DNA of 64,000 nt from Orientallactaga sibirica (Eukaryota; Chordata; Mammalia; Rodentia; Dipodidae). A program made the translations under genes and the position numbers. Positions 12,558-23,084 of the stretch are shown here, piece after piece. The notes beneath the pieces were generated by a model, which saw nothing but the letters and a program-made list of their open reading frames with translations, had not been told where the DNA came from and ran no database searches. The stretch is from assembly GCA_036365145.1 (NCBI GenBank), contig JAEOAD010000699.1, positions 8,901,001-8,965,000 on the forward strand, read 5' to 3'. Positions within the stretch are counted from its first letter, which is position 1, and every line of letters starts with the position of its first letter.

Positions 12558-12913
12558 GGGGCTGTAGAGATGACTCAATAGTGAAAGGTGTGTGCTTGCT
12601 TACAAAACTTGCCTGCCAAATTCCATCCCCCAACACTCCTCTAAAGCTGGATGCAAAGTGGGGCATGCATCTATGATCCCAATGCACTTATGACTATGGG
12701 AGGCAGAGCCAGGGGAATCTGAAGCTCATGGAGCAGCTAATCTGGTGTTCATTTGCAGCATCAAGAGACCTGTGTTAAAGAAGGTGGAAGAATGGAAGAA
12801 GGGCACAGACACTGGACGTCATTCCCTGACCTTTACCATGGCATGCCATGGCAATACATGCCTAACACACAAACACATAAATTTAAAAAACTAAAAATTA
12901 AAAAAAATAAAGA
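12558..12913 (+). mobile_element. B4-like long composite SINE
   Basis: tRNA-like head GGGGCTGTAGAGATGACTCA, middle TGGATGCAAAGTGGGGCATG and ATCCCAATGCACTTATGACT, a segment close to CAGCATCAAGAGACCTGTG, then a CATGCCTAACACACAAACAC tail and A-rich end. The 62-codon frame at 12,753-12,941 lies in it and is not a gene. Confidence 0.65.
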
Positions 12914-14074
12914 TAATCAAATCAACTTCATAATTATGTAATATAATGATAAGCATAAAAATTATATTATTGTCAGATGACTACACATGGCATAAAAATA
13001 ACACAATATTTAAAAGATTAAAGGAAAATATAAAAATTATATTAAAGTAAAACAAATAACTAAATATGATTTCTGTAGATTTTTTTCAAAGGTCTACTTT
13101 TGATTATGCATTGAGCTATCCTGCTTACCAACTGCCAAAAGGAAAAATATATATATATACTTGTGGGGCAAAGAAGAAATAATTATTTTCAAAACATATT
13201 TATTCCAATATGTAGCCCTGAACAACACTGCTTAGACATAACTAATCATCCTAGTTCTTTGCCATGCTTGCATTCCTCGCCGAACTATCTGTGCCAAATG
13301 GTCATTTTTCTCACATTTATTATGTTAACAGGATAAATGCCAACATTTGTCAACATCTCGTAAATGATGAGTCTTAATGAGGCAAGCTACTGTTTCCCTC
13401 CTCAGAGGAATTTCATAGCAGAATAAGCAAAATGCCAGGTCAAAGCAAGTGGGAGGGAATCCCAGAGCAAACCCTGCTCTGAACATACATTCCTTGAGGT
13501 TGTGCTGAGAGTAGATTCTAGGATCTAGGTGAATTTGTCCTAACCCTTTGGGATATTTTAATCATATATTTTTTTAACAAATTCTACAAAATGAGGTTCA
13601 CATGCTGATTTAGCCAAAAAAAAAAAAAAAAAAAAAAAAGCATTATCTGCAACCAAACAAAATGCAAGAGAGAGGGACTGATTTAGAGATATTGCCAAAA
13701 GCCAATGAATACAAGTGATTTTTTTTTTCATAATACTGGACCATGTTCCACTCATACTGGGGTAGATATAAAGAGAAGTGGAGGAGAGCATCTTGCTATA
13801 GAACAAATGAGCCAAGGAAGATTTTATTGAACACACATGTGAGCTAGATTTCGAGGTAGAAAATGAAGCATTTACTAAAGCATTGCTTACAATATGAGGA
13901 CGTGGGTAAGACAAATGTGAGAGAGAAAGTGTGTAGGATTGCCACCGTGCTCTGTGACAAGTCTAAAGGGCACATGGTCAGTCCAAAGGATTTTGGGCAA
14001 GAAATACTTGTTTTGTTTTTAGATCCAAACTATAACAATTACAAATTAAATACAAGTGGACACATTCTTTTACT
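12914..14074. other. AT-rich unique DNA with isolated poly(A)
   Basis: An A24 run at 13,616-13,639 has no recognisable retrotransposon upstream. A minus frame of 118 codons at 13,558-13,914 reads straight through the complementary T-run and is not credible. Confidence 0.5.
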
Positions 14075-14160
14075 GCCTTTGTCTTAGTCTCTTTATTTGT
14101 AGAATAGACATAATAATGCATACAATGTAAGATTGCTTGAATAAGTATATGAGATGACTT
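14075..14160 (+). mobile_element. MIR fragment
   Basis: CTTTATTTGTAGAATAGACA and ATAATGCATACAA with GATTGCTTGAATAAG match the MIR section that normally reads as a U-shaped 'TCTGTAAAATGGGG ... ATTAAATGAG' core, with high divergence. Confidence 0.55.
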
Positions 14161-14411
14161 ATATTTATTCACATACATATAAAATATATACATGCACATA
14201 CATATAGCATATACATGCAACATACATATATATTGCTTGAAAAAAGTTCAACTAATGCCATTATCATATTGTATTGTGCCGAAAATTTATCATCCCTGAC
14301 ATTAAAAGAAGATAACAAAAGCAAGTGATTACAATCCTATATAACAGAGCATATACCATATTGTACATGCATGTGTGGCACTTAGAATCCTTTAAAAAGT
14401 AATGAGTAAGC

Positions 14412-14722
14412 AGGGGAGGTGCGCTTTCTGTGCAAGTATAAGAGGTTCTGAGACCAGATTTTGATTCTCCTGACATAGCCAAGCACAACTGCAATTCCAG
14501 TGCAGTGAGCAGTGAGACAAGAGAATTGTTGGGGTTCAGGAGAAATTGGAAAGTCCCAGAATCAGTGAAGAGACTCTATTTCAAGGAAAAAACCAGTGAA
14601 CAATAGAAGCATACACATCTGACTTTCTTCTTTGGCCTCTGCAGGTATGCACATGGGACATCTGTCTACACCCATGCATACCATGCACACACATGCAAAA
14701 AAGAAAGAAAGAAAAGAAAAAG
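14412..14722 (+). mobile_element. Long composite tRNA-derived SINE, decayed
   Basis: CTTTCTGTGCAAGTATAAGA near the head, AACTGCAATTCCAGTGCAGT, GGAAAGTCCCAGAATCAGTG, then TTTGGCCTCTGCAGGTATGC and a CA/AAAG-rich tail (14,696-14,721). The 'TGTGCAAGTATGAG' head wording links it to 22,291-22,745. Confidence 0.55.
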
Positions 14723-15240
14723 TGATGAGTATATATTTGAATAACCTTATTGAGCATTTCCTGCTGGAAGTATTTCCAAGAGGATATTCCTAACATTCCA
14801 GCAACAGGACTAGAAGTAATGGCAAAATATTTATAACCAGTACAGGTCTCTGAATATCAAGATGATTGCCTCTGTTTCTAGAACTTTGTACCCAAGACAA
14901 AAAACAACAGTTGACAACAAAACTCAAGAAAACAAAACTTTCTCAGCTATCATATATATTTGTGTGTGTATCATATGTACCATGTGGTAACTGATAATTT
15001 TGATGGTTTTATAATAAATTATTCTTGCAGCCATAAACAAAATCATTACTCTGTTAGTAATGAAATGAGAAAATTGATTACCTAGCAGATAATTAGCTGA
15101 AGTGGTTATATATACTGGTGGGAGATAGAGAATAGGCTGTAAGTAGAAGAAAAGGCAGAAACAACCAAATATGAATGACTCAGAAGCAAGTGAGAAATTG
15201 AATATTTTCAGGTACTATTGTCTGGAACTTATTAAAATGG
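14723..15240. other. Unique DNA, no gene seen
   Basis: Nothing recognised. Confidence 0.5.
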
Positions 15241-15458
15241 TATTTATTTATTTATTTATTTAAGAGAAAGAAGACAGGGAGAAAAAGAGAGGGGGGAGAA
15301 TGGACACACCAGTGCCTTTTGGCTGCAAATGAACTCAAGTTACAAGAGTCACTTTGTCTATCTGGCTTGACTTGGGTACTGGGGACTTGAACCCATGCTA
15401 GCAAAGGAGAGGTTCCAAGAACAAGTACTGAAAGAGTCAACCATGCATCCCTCCAAGT
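15241..15458 (-). mobile_element. DIP-like SINE, diverged
   Basis: (TTTA)n antisense tail, purine-rich antisense of the CT tract, ACACACCAGTGCCTTTTGGC and GGTACTGGGGACTTGAACCC, then a decayed head. Confidence 0.75.
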
Positions 15459-15835
15459 CAATAGGAGGGAAGGAAGAATGACTTATATGGGTAGAAGTAA
15501 TTGGGAGGGTAACAAAAGCAGAAATTTAAAAAAACATCCAACAATCTGCTATATTCTTCATACCCTAGGAAGACTATCTACTAATAAAATGTCATTTGAA
15601 AACCATGGAGAACTTCATATGCTTTGCACAAAAAGCTAAAATATTAATGTATTGAGTTGTTAGGCATTTGAGGACCAGATACCCAGGAGTTCATTGTGAA
15701 TTGCACCAAGATGGATGAAGACATCAACTTTATGAGATTATTCCTAGTGTTTTCTAGGCCATCACATTCCATTTGGTTTCCTTTACAACAGATATGTGTG
15801 CACATGTGTGCACATGCATGTGCAAGAGAGAATTA
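15459..15835. other. Unique DNA, no gene seen
   Basis: Contains a short TGTGCACATG-type alternating purine-pyrimidine stretch at about 15,792-15,822. Confidence 0.5.
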
Positions 15836-16100
15836 GGGTGCTGGAGAGATTGCTTAGTGGTTAAGGCGCCTGCCTCCTAAGCCTAAGAATGCTGGTTCCA
15901 ATCTCCAGTGGTTCCAATCTCCAGGTCCCATGTTTAGTCATATGCAAAGTGATGCAAGGGTGCAATGCCGCACTTGACTACAAGGGGGTGCATGCATCTG
16001 GATTTCATTCACAGCAGCTGAGAGACTGCTGGCATGTCCATCTCTATCTGTCTTCCTCTCCCTCTCTCTCTGTCTCTCTCCAAAAAATAAATAAATAAAA
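15836..16100 (+). mobile_element. DIP-like SINE, long subfamily
   Basis: Full length. The GGTTCCAATCTCCAG B-box region is duplicated (15,894-15,923). The extra segment TATGCAAAGTGATGCAAGGG-TGCAATGCC precedes GACTACAAGGGGGTGCATGC, and the 3' part reads AGCAGCTGAGAGACTGCTGG. Confidence 0.9.
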
Positions 16101-16513
16101 GAGAGAGTTGGGGAGAGGAAACATATATGAAAAGCATTTCTGCTTTGTTTTTGGAGAGTAAGTTCAAAAGAACAGATGTCAAGTTCAGGAAAAAAATGAA
16201 GAAGTGGTCATCCCATAAAAATACACATAATCTAGGAACTGTGAGGTTATCACTGAGGGGCAGATGAGTGAATCAGAAGACGGCTCTTGAACAAGGAGCC
16301 ACAGCCAGGGAAGGAACAAAAATGTCACCTCTTCTTTCATTTGGCCATTTATATTGAATCATTAATAAGGAGCCAGGGGTTACAATACTCTGGTCTTAGG
16401 CAATGTCTTCTGACTGCAAGTTGGAGTGGCATTCTGCCTGGGAACCCACAGAATTAGAGAAAAAGTCAGGCACCATGTCAGTAAATTGAAAGGATGGAAC
16501 TGTCAAAATATCA
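16101..16513. other. Unique DNA, no gene seen
   Basis: Nothing recognised. Confidence 0.5.
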
Positions 16514-16726
16514 GGGCTAGAGAGATTGCTTAGTGGTTAAGGCACTTGCCTGCAAAGCCTAAGGACCCAGATTTGATGCCCCAGAACCCACGTAAGCCAG
16601 ATGCACAAAGTGGTGCCTACATCTGGAATTTTTTTTGTACTGGCTACTGGACCTGAACATGTCCATTCTCTCTGTCTCTCTCTATCTACCTCTCTTTGTC
16701 TCTTAAATAATAAATAAATTTTGAAA
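16514..16726 (+). mobile_element. DIP-like SINE
   Basis: GGGCTAGAGAGATTGCTTAG head through TGCACAAAGTGGTGCCTACA to a CT tract and AATAATAAATAAA tail. It directly abuts the B1 below. Confidence 0.9.
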
Positions 16727-16736
16727 AATCATCCTA

Positions 16737-16870
16737 TCGGGCTAGCCTTTAATCCCAGCATCGGGAGGCAGAGGTAGGAGGATCGCCGAGATTTAGGCCA
16801 CTTTGAGATTTAGTTAACCAGGTCAGCCTGGACCAGAGTGAGACCCTACCTTGCAAAGCCAAAAAAAAAA
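16737..16870 (+). mobile_element. B1 SINE with internal 5' deletion and perfect target duplication
   Basis: The head jumps from GGGCTAG to CCTTTAATCCCAGCAT, losing the GTGGTGGCGCACG part. AATCATCCTA flanks it at 16,727-16,736 and 16,871-16,880. Confidence 0.93.
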
Positions 16871-16880
16871 AATCATCCTA

Positions 16881-17682
16881 GAAAACACATCAGATGGCAA
16901 TAATGATTTACCTTTGCATTTCCAACCATTCACTTTACATTCACACACACCACCATGCAAACAGAAATTTTTAGTTCTTGCAGAAGAAAAAAAAAAAAAA
17001 AACCTCTAATTTCTATCTTGCTTAATTTTATGTTCCTAATCTAAAGACTTGGGTTTCATCCCTTCTTTTTTCACTCCTCACAAATATCACTATCCTCCAC
17101 AAGACATGACTAAGTAAATTTTGACTGTTTGTTTGAAGGGATGCTGCTCTTCAGGTTTAGAACAATCAAGTAATTATGTTTTAGGTTCTGACAGTTAGTA
17201 AATGGCATCAAATTTTGAAAGTCTACATAATCTTCCAAAGTAAAGTACTTTGAAAAGAACTAACTTCTAGCACTTTTATGGTCAAGTGGATGAAACAGCT
17301 TTATGCTTTTGATAGTAAAACTGAGATTTCTCACAGGAAGGTTTTGCCTGTACAAGAGGACTACCCATGGAAGGAGGGAAAATGTGGGATGCAGAGCAGG
17401 GCTGACAGCTAATGGCACTCAGCAGTAGGACAGGAAGAAGAGAGGCCGCTGGGAAGCAGCCCTGATGGAGTTAGAATCTACCCTGAACTATCTTCCTCAG
17501 AGGAATCTTTAGGACAGAGTGGATGAGAACATTCAAGGTATGTCTTGATAAGTCTAGGCCATTCCAAGGAAATACACACTCCAGGTAGAGAAACAGACTA
17601 CATTTCAATCACAACACATTGAGTATAGGTAAAGAGCTTTTGGATTATGACCTGACACGTGTTCTATGAAAGAGAGTAATGT
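16881..17682. other. Unique DNA, no gene seen
   Basis: Short A-run near 16,986-17,002; otherwise nothing recognised. Confidence 0.5.
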
Positions 17683-17830
17683 GGGCTGGAGGGATGGCTT
17701 AGTGATTAAGGGGTACACCTGTGAAGCCTAAGAACCCAGGTTCAGTTCTCCAGGTGCCATGTAAGTCAGATACACATGGTGATTCATGCATCTGGAGTTC
17801 ATTTGCAGTGGCTAGAGGTCCTGAGGCACC

Positions 17831-17868
<38 letters not shown>

Positions 17869-17908
17869 AATAAATAAATAAAAATAAATCTTACAAAAAA
17901 AAAAAAAA
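17683..17908 (+). mobile_element. DIP-like SINE with target duplication
   Basis: Full length with a (CT)n tract at about 17,835-17,861 and an A-tail. GAAAGAGAGTAATG (17,668-17,681) and GAAAGAGAATAATG (17,909-17,922) are 14-bp flanking repeats with one mismatch. Confidence 0.95.
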
Positions 17909-18064
17909 GAAAGAGAATAATGCCATCATTTTATACTCTAGAATCTAGCAAAAGTCACTTCAAATCCAATTGGTGAAGGTGAAAATTTTAAAAATACAAA
18001 AATAGGTGCAATCAAATAAGCAGTTTTAAATAAGAATATGATGAATTGAAATAATAATGTCTGA

Positions 18065-18153
18065 GGAAGTCCCTCAAACATTACATTTACTATTCTGTAA
18101 TAGGAATCTTGGAGTCCACTAATATTACCTTCACTGTCCTGTAAAAAGAATAT
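18065..18153. repeat. Minisatellite array, left half (two units)
   Basis: Two 43-46 bp units, each reading roughly 'GGAGTCC..C.AA.ATTAC.TTCACT..TCCTGTAA.A.GAAT..'. Units at 18,065-18,110 and 18,111-18,153. Three more units resume at 18,963. Confidence 0.8.
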
Positions 18154-18156
18154 GGA

Positions 18157-18395
18157 GGGCTGGAGAGATGGCTTAGTGGTTAAGCGCTTGCCTGTGAAGC
18201 CTAAGGACCCTGGTTCAAGGCTTGATTCCCTAGTACCCACATAAGCCAAATGCACAAGGTGGCGTGTGCATCTTGAGTTCATTTGCAGTGGCTGGAGGAC
18301 CTGGTGAGCCCATTCTCTCTCTCTCTTTCTCTCTTTCTCTCTCTCTCTGTCACTCTCAAATAAATAAAAGTGAACAAAAATTAAAAATAAAAAGA
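18157..18395 (+). mobile_element. DIP-like SINE inserted in minisatellite
   Basis: Complete head to tail with a CT/TTTCT tract. AGAATATGGA lies before it (18,147-18,156) and after it (18,396-18,405). Confidence 0.95.
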
Positions 18396-18405
18396 AGAAT
18401 ATGGA

Positions 18406-18577
18406 GTCGAGCATGGTGGCACACACCTTTAATCCCAGCACTCCAGAGTCAGAGATAGGAAGGATCACCGTGAGTTTGAGGCTGCCCTGAGACTACATCG
18501 TGAATTCTAGGTTAGCCTGGGCTAGAGTGAGACCCTACCTCAAAAAAACAAAACAAAAAAACAAACAAAAGAAAAAA
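18406..18577 (+). mobile_element. B1 SINE sharing the DIP target site
   Basis: GTCGAGCATGGTGGCACACA to CCCTACCTCAAAAAAACAAA. AGAATATGGA flanks it at 18,396-18,405 and 18,578-18,587. The 176-codon minus frame at 17,938-18,468 runs through both SINEs and is not a gene. Confidence 0.95.
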
Positions 18578-18587
18578 AGAATATGGA

Positions 18588-18960
18588 TATGGTAGTTTGA
18601 CTAGATGTCCCCCAATATATTCAGTATTTTATTAGTTTGTTGTTTGCAGCTGCAGCCACCTGGCTGGAGGCAAAGTCACTGGGTGGATCTTACTGTCCGG
18701 CCTAAGGTATGGTGGTAGGTTTGAGATTCCATTCTAAAGATTTGCAAAGTATGCCTAGCTAGAGTTCCTGAGGTGTGCTATGCTGTGTGGGTTTTTAGCT
18801 TGTGGTTTCTCTCTGTGTATTTGGTTCTGTGAAAGCTGGCCAGCTTCTTCTGCCATTATGGAACTTCCCCTGGATCTGTAAGCTTCAATAAATATCACTT
18901 CCTCCATAACTGTGCATAGTCTGGAAGTTCATCTCAGTGAACCTGAAGCTGTCTGCTACA
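18588..18960 (+). mobile_element. MaLR/ORR1-type LTR
   Basis: Starts TATGGTAGTTTGACTAGATG-TCCCCCA, a typical MaLR opening. Near the end it has CTTCTGCCATTATGGAACTT, CTGTAAGCTTCAATAAATAT (poly(A) signal) and a final GCTACA. ATGG flanks both sides, consistent with a short duplication. No internal coding region accompanies it. Confidence 0.65.
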
Positions 18961-18962
18961 AT

Positions 18963-19094
18963 GGCATTCCCCCAAATGTTACATTCATATCCTATAATAA
19001 GAATCTTCGAGTCCCACAAACATTACATTCACCAACCTGTAATAATAATATGGGAGTCCCCCAAGCATTACATCACTGTCCAATAAAAAGAATG
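18963..19094. repeat. Minisatellite array, right half (three units)
   Basis: Units at 18,963-19,007, 19,008-19,051 and 19,052-19,094 (45, 44 and 43 bp) with the same wording as 18,065-18,153, including GAGTCCC and ACATTACATTCAC. The 84-codon frame at 18,912-19,166 reads through the array. Confidence 0.8.
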
Positions 19095-20124
19095 CCACCT
19101 AAGCAATACATGCACTTTTATTGTCTTGATCTTAAATCACACTCTTACACAGAAGAGAAAAATTAGACTTATGTTACCAAAGTATAATGGCTTCAGGTCA
19201 GCACATTTTCCAGAAGCCCATCTGAATGGAGGAAGAAAAGGTTCTTAAGTGTGATTTTCTTTGCTTCCTGTCACAGAAACACTGAACATTTTCATTAATC
19301 ATCCTGATTTGGGGTTGGAAAGTACATCATTTTCTCTGAAAGTTACTCTTCTCTTGGTCTTTATATTCTGAACACAGTGACATTTAATCTAGGGGGTGAC
19401 TAAGCCACATGTATGGAGAAGTAATGAGTTTGAAATTTGGTATCTTACTATTTTAAGAAGTATTAGCTCTATAAAGGTATGCTCTTGTAAATTAAGAAGT
19501 AAACTTCAAGATGAAGGGATTTGTCATGCACTAAAAGAAAAGCCTACATTGGATAAAAGAAGGTGAGGAGGATTAATGTGAAAAAATGTATATAGAGGTA
19601 GTAATAAAATATGTCTGAGAACATCAAGTATTGGTGGTGGCATTGAGATATGTAAGACTCTTCTTCCAATGGCTACAAGAATTGAAATTTAGTCTAAGCA
19701 CTATGGAGAACAACTTGACAAAAGCCAGCATAACTAAAGAGGGGCATTTCTAGAAACCCGACAACTCCAAAGAGTTGAGAATTCCTTGGGAAACAGGAAA
19801 CAATGCCAATAACAATTAATGTTGTCAAGAATGTTTGTCTTCATAGTCACTGGTTCAAAAAAAGGCAGGTGACCAGGAAGCAAAGAGCAAGTTTCTGGGA
19901 GAGAACTAATATCTAACTAACCCCGACCCTTCAGAGAGCTAACTTCTCTTCAGTAGGCCTAGTTTCCTACATCTCAATAGGGCCAGGGACTTGGGAACAA
20001 ACTTTCAATACTGAGTTTTTGGGGACCTTCAGGATTCAAACTCAAGCACTACCAACAGGAAAAAACAATAACAATAACAACAGACCCTTCTATGTCTCCT
20101 ACTTTATTTGTAGTTCTTGACCAA
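19095..20124. other. Unique DNA, no gene seen
   Basis: Nothing recognised over 1 kb. Confidence 0.5.
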
Positions 20125-20260
20125 GACTTTATTTTACATTCATTTATAACAAGTGCCATTATTACCTCCATTTTATAAATGAAAAAGAAGAAAGTAAAGA
20201 AAAAATAATTTGCTCAAGATGACAAAGATAGAAATGGTAAACCAGGTTAAAAGCTTAGGT
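20125..20260 (-). mobile_element. MIR fragment
   Basis: ATTATTACCTCCATTTTATA, AATTTGCTCAAGATGACAAA and AACCAGGTTAAAAGC follow the antisense order of MIR (cattttacagatgagg-type core, then the 'gcccaaggtcac' part). Confidence 0.6.
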
Positions 20261-20293
20261 GGACTGCATCTAGGGTCCTGAACACTTTAAAAC

Positions 20294-20342
<49 letters not shown>

Positions 20343-20529
20343 TTTGCAATGATGGAGGGAGGAGTTGTGGAATGGCATGACAGTCCCTCTTGTCTTGCTA
20401 CTGCAAATGAACTGCAAATGGATGTACCACTTTGTGCATTTGGTTTTAAATAGGTACTGAAGAATCAAACCTACATGGTCAGGCTTTGCAAGCATGTGCC
20501 TTTATCTGCTGAGCTATCTCTCCAGCTCC
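20294..20529 (-). mobile_element. DIP-like SINE with expanded (ATTT)n tail
   Basis: The antisense tail is a pure (ATTT)n of about 50 bp (20,295-20,345). The body ends GAGCTATCTCTCCAGCTCCC. The antisense CT tract is almost lost. Confidence 0.88.
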
Positions 20530-20547
20530 CAGGGTGCCTCAACTCTT

Positions 20548-20644
20548 TTTTTTTTATTATTACATAGAATTTTTTTATAGATACATCATGTGTTGGTACC
20601 CTCACTTCCCTCTTCCTCCCTACCCCCATTCCACTGAGGGATCT
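20548..20644 (-). mobile_element. L1 3' end, extreme 5' truncation, perfect target duplication
   Basis: A T-run, then ATTACATAGAATTTTTTTAT and a C-rich stretch form the antisense of a rodent L1 3' end of only about 100 bp. CCTCAACTCTT occurs at 20,537-20,547 and 20,645-20,655. Confidence 0.8.
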
Positions 20645-20730
20645 CCTCAACTCTTAACTCTAACCTACTGGCGTAAATTGTAGGTTTATGGTGGAAACTA
20701 CAGTCACTAATCCTGTGCCAGAATCCAGCT

Positions 20731-21116
20731 ATATCAGTTACCTTCTTATTGTCAACACAAGAATACCTTGCAAAAAATTTAGTTTAAGGGAGAAAGGCTT
20801 ATATCAGCTTAGAATCCCAGGCTAGAGTCATGGCAGAGAAGGCACTGTGGTAGGACCTTGTGGTGGCTGGTTACGTTCAGCACTGTGAAGAAGCAGAACA
20901 GAGAGATGAATGCTACTCCTCAGTCAGCTCCTTGTTATACTGTCCAGGACCCCACCCATGAAGTGATGCCCATCCCCCCAGTTAAGGTGGATCTTCCTAC
21001 CTTGATTAAGTTAATCTAGGTCACCCCTCACAGGCAGGCTCAGGGGCTAACTTACCTGCATCATCCTTCACAGGCAATTCTAGGTCCTGTCAAGTGGACA
21101 GTACAAACCATCACAC
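20731..21116 (-). mobile_element. LTR-like repeat, MaLR type
   Basis: Read on the minus strand it opens TGTGATGGTTTGTACTGTCC and closes with TGACAATAAGAAGGTAACTG, the layout of rodent MaLR-type LTRs. The central GGACCCCACCCATGAAGTGA wording is familiar from rodent dispersed repeats. Family not fixed. Confidence 0.55.
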
Positions 21117-21167
21117 CAGCATTATCCTGACACCTGCCAGAGCTATATCTCAGAAACAGTGGTTACA

Positions 21168-21350
21168 GGCTGGAGAAAAGGCTTAGCTGTTAAGTCACTT
21201 GCTGATGAAGCCTAAAGACCTGGTTTCAATTCCCCAGTACTCATGAAATACATATGCACAAGGTGGCACATGTGTCTGGAGTTCATTTGCAGTGGTTAGA
21301 GGCCCTAGCATGCCAATTCTCTCTCTCTCAAATAAATAAATAAATAAAAT
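21168..21350 (+). mobile_element. DIP-like SINE, short CT tract
   Basis: GGCTGGAGAAAAGGCTTAGC head, GTGGCACATGTGTCTGGAGT core, only about ten CT-tract bases and an (AAAT)n tail. Confidence 0.9.
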
Positions 21351-22290
21351 ATTTAAACAACAATAATAGAACAAAAAAGGAAACAAAAAAACCTGGTTAA
21401 ATCTGGACTCTAAATAGTAGCATCTGGTTATATCAAACCTAGTGGGTGCATGTGAGGATTTTTAAACACTATGCATTCAGCTTCTTGTACCAAGCATGCA
21501 AAGTAAATGTTAGAGTAGCTTACATTGCGCCTTAATAAGAAAATCTTATTCTCACATTATTGTTCTCTGGAAGAGTCATCCCCCACTCTTTTATTTGTAA
21601 GAGATGATCATCTCTTTAGGAAACTGAGTGCTCACAAGCATATCTGTAGTTTACTTTCTAAACAATCGCATTAAGTAGGCTCTTGCAAACCACTTAGCTC
21701 AGGAGAGAAATAAACACATGGATATTGATAATGTGCTCATATAGTCTTGGTTGATTTCTTGTGTTGCTCTGTGCCCCCAACCACTGTCAGGAGCATGCAC
21801 TGACTACAGAGGGAATTACAAGCAATGCAGATTGACAGAAGTAGAGAGGGAAAAGGCTAAAACCAGACCTGTAGTTGACAGAAGGTAAATAATGCTAAAA
21901 ATGGTATATACAATAGTCGTCTTGCTCATAAGAAGCCGCCATAAAATGGAAGCCAAACAATCTTGAGATGGGTCAAGGCAGCCTCCTCCCAGAGAATGGA
22001 AGGCAGCTGCATCTGGTGAGGCAAAGGCGTCTGTCCTTATTCATAAGCATCTCTTCAATTGCATAAGGCCAGAGACCCTGGAAGCACTGAAAAATTACTG
22101 AGATGGAAGCTGCAGAGTACCAGGAAGTGAAGCTATACAATTCCAGAGGTCACTTCACTGTGGGTCTCTCACCAAAAGACAGCCCTTTTGCAAATTACAG
22201 GTGCTCAGTGAGAAAATAATGTCTTTCCATTAGTCAACATGAGCTATTCTGATAATGCATGTCTAAAAGACCTTTATAAAAATAAAAGTA
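21351..22290. other. Mostly unique DNA
   Basis: Holds one copy (21,520-21,627) of a direct repeat shared with 23,312-23,419. No gene seen. Confidence 0.5.
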
Positions 22291-22481
22291 GAGTGGGAGA
22301 GATGGCTCAGTGGTTAAGTGAACTTCCTATGCAAGTATGAGGGCCTGGGGGCCCTGAGAATGCAGAGGTCCAAATCCCACGTAAACAGCTGGGCTTTGCC
22401 AGGCATTGGGCTCCCAGTGCCCCAGTGGAGAGGAGACCTGAGAATCTTCAGAACCCAACCCCCAAGCTCAGTAATTATTAA

Positions 22482-22516
22482 GGAGAGAGAGAGAGAGAGA
22501 GAGAGAGAAAAGAAAC

Positions 22517-22547
<31 letters not shown>

Positions 22548-22548
22548 C
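22482..22548. repeat. (GA)n tract, interrupted
   Basis: Pure GA blocks separated by AAAAGAAACA and AAAG; one strand is all purine over about 65 bp except single C residues. Confidence 0.95.
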
Positions 22549-22648
22549 TGGCTCAAAAAACAAGACTGAGGGAAGAACAATGGAGTGGTTCACCTGACAT
22601 TCCACTCCAGGCATTGCAAACAAGCCAAAAGGGCCCATAGAGGAGCAT

Positions 22649-22651
<3 letters not shown>

Positions 22652-22733
<82 letters not shown>
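22652..22733. repeat. Compound (CA)n(GA)n microsatellite
   Basis: About 21 CA units joined directly to about 20 GA units. Confidence 0.97.
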
Positions 22734-22736
<3 letters not shown>

Positions 22737-22867
22737 AGAGAAAGAGCAAATGAACCAAGACTTTTGTAAGATGAAGTACTTCAGTTATCACTTCTAAAAT
22801 GAGACATGAGGCAGAATCAAATAAATGTGTGTGCAGATTCTAAGACAGCTTTTGGATTTTGTTTCTT

Positions 22868-23070
22868 TTTAAATTTTTATTTATTTATTAGAGAGATGGA
22901 GATACAGAGAAATAATGAGAATGGGTGCACCAGGGCCCCTAGCTACTGCAAATGAACTCCAGACTCATGCATCACCTTGTGCACCTGGCTTTTGTGGGTA
23001 CCGGGAATGGAACCTGGATCCTTAGGCTTTGCAGGCAAGTGCTTTAACTGCTAAGCCATTTTCCCACCCT
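22868..23070 (-). mobile_element. DIP-like SINE with target duplication
   Basis: TTATTTATTTATTAGAGAGA tail side, GTACCGGGAATGGAACCTGG, head antisense CTAAGCCATTTTCCCACCCT. GATTTTGTTTCTT occurs at 22,855-22,867 and 23,072-23,084. Confidence 0.95.
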
Positions 23071-23084
23071 TGATTTTGTTTCTT

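Larger units (their letters stand above)
22291..22745 (+). mobile_element. Long composite tRNA-derived SINE with expanded satellites
   Basis: The head GTGGGAGAGATGGCTCAGTG has a Pol III A box, followed by TATGCAAGTATGAGGGCCTG. Three simple tracts follow: (GA)n 22,482-22,548, (CA)n 22,652-22,693 and (GA)n 22,694-22,733. It is related to 14,412-14,722. Overlapping frames on both strands here encode only Arg-Glu, Thr-His or Ser-Leu repeats. Confidence 0.6.

Noticed and set aside
13616..13639. Poly(A) suggesting a processed pseudogene
   Set aside because: No gene-like sequence or target duplication was found upstream; the A33 run at 33,537 fails the same test.
17938..18468. 176-codon minus frame
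   Set aside because: It reads through minisatellite units, a DIP and a B1; the SINE antisense explains most of it.
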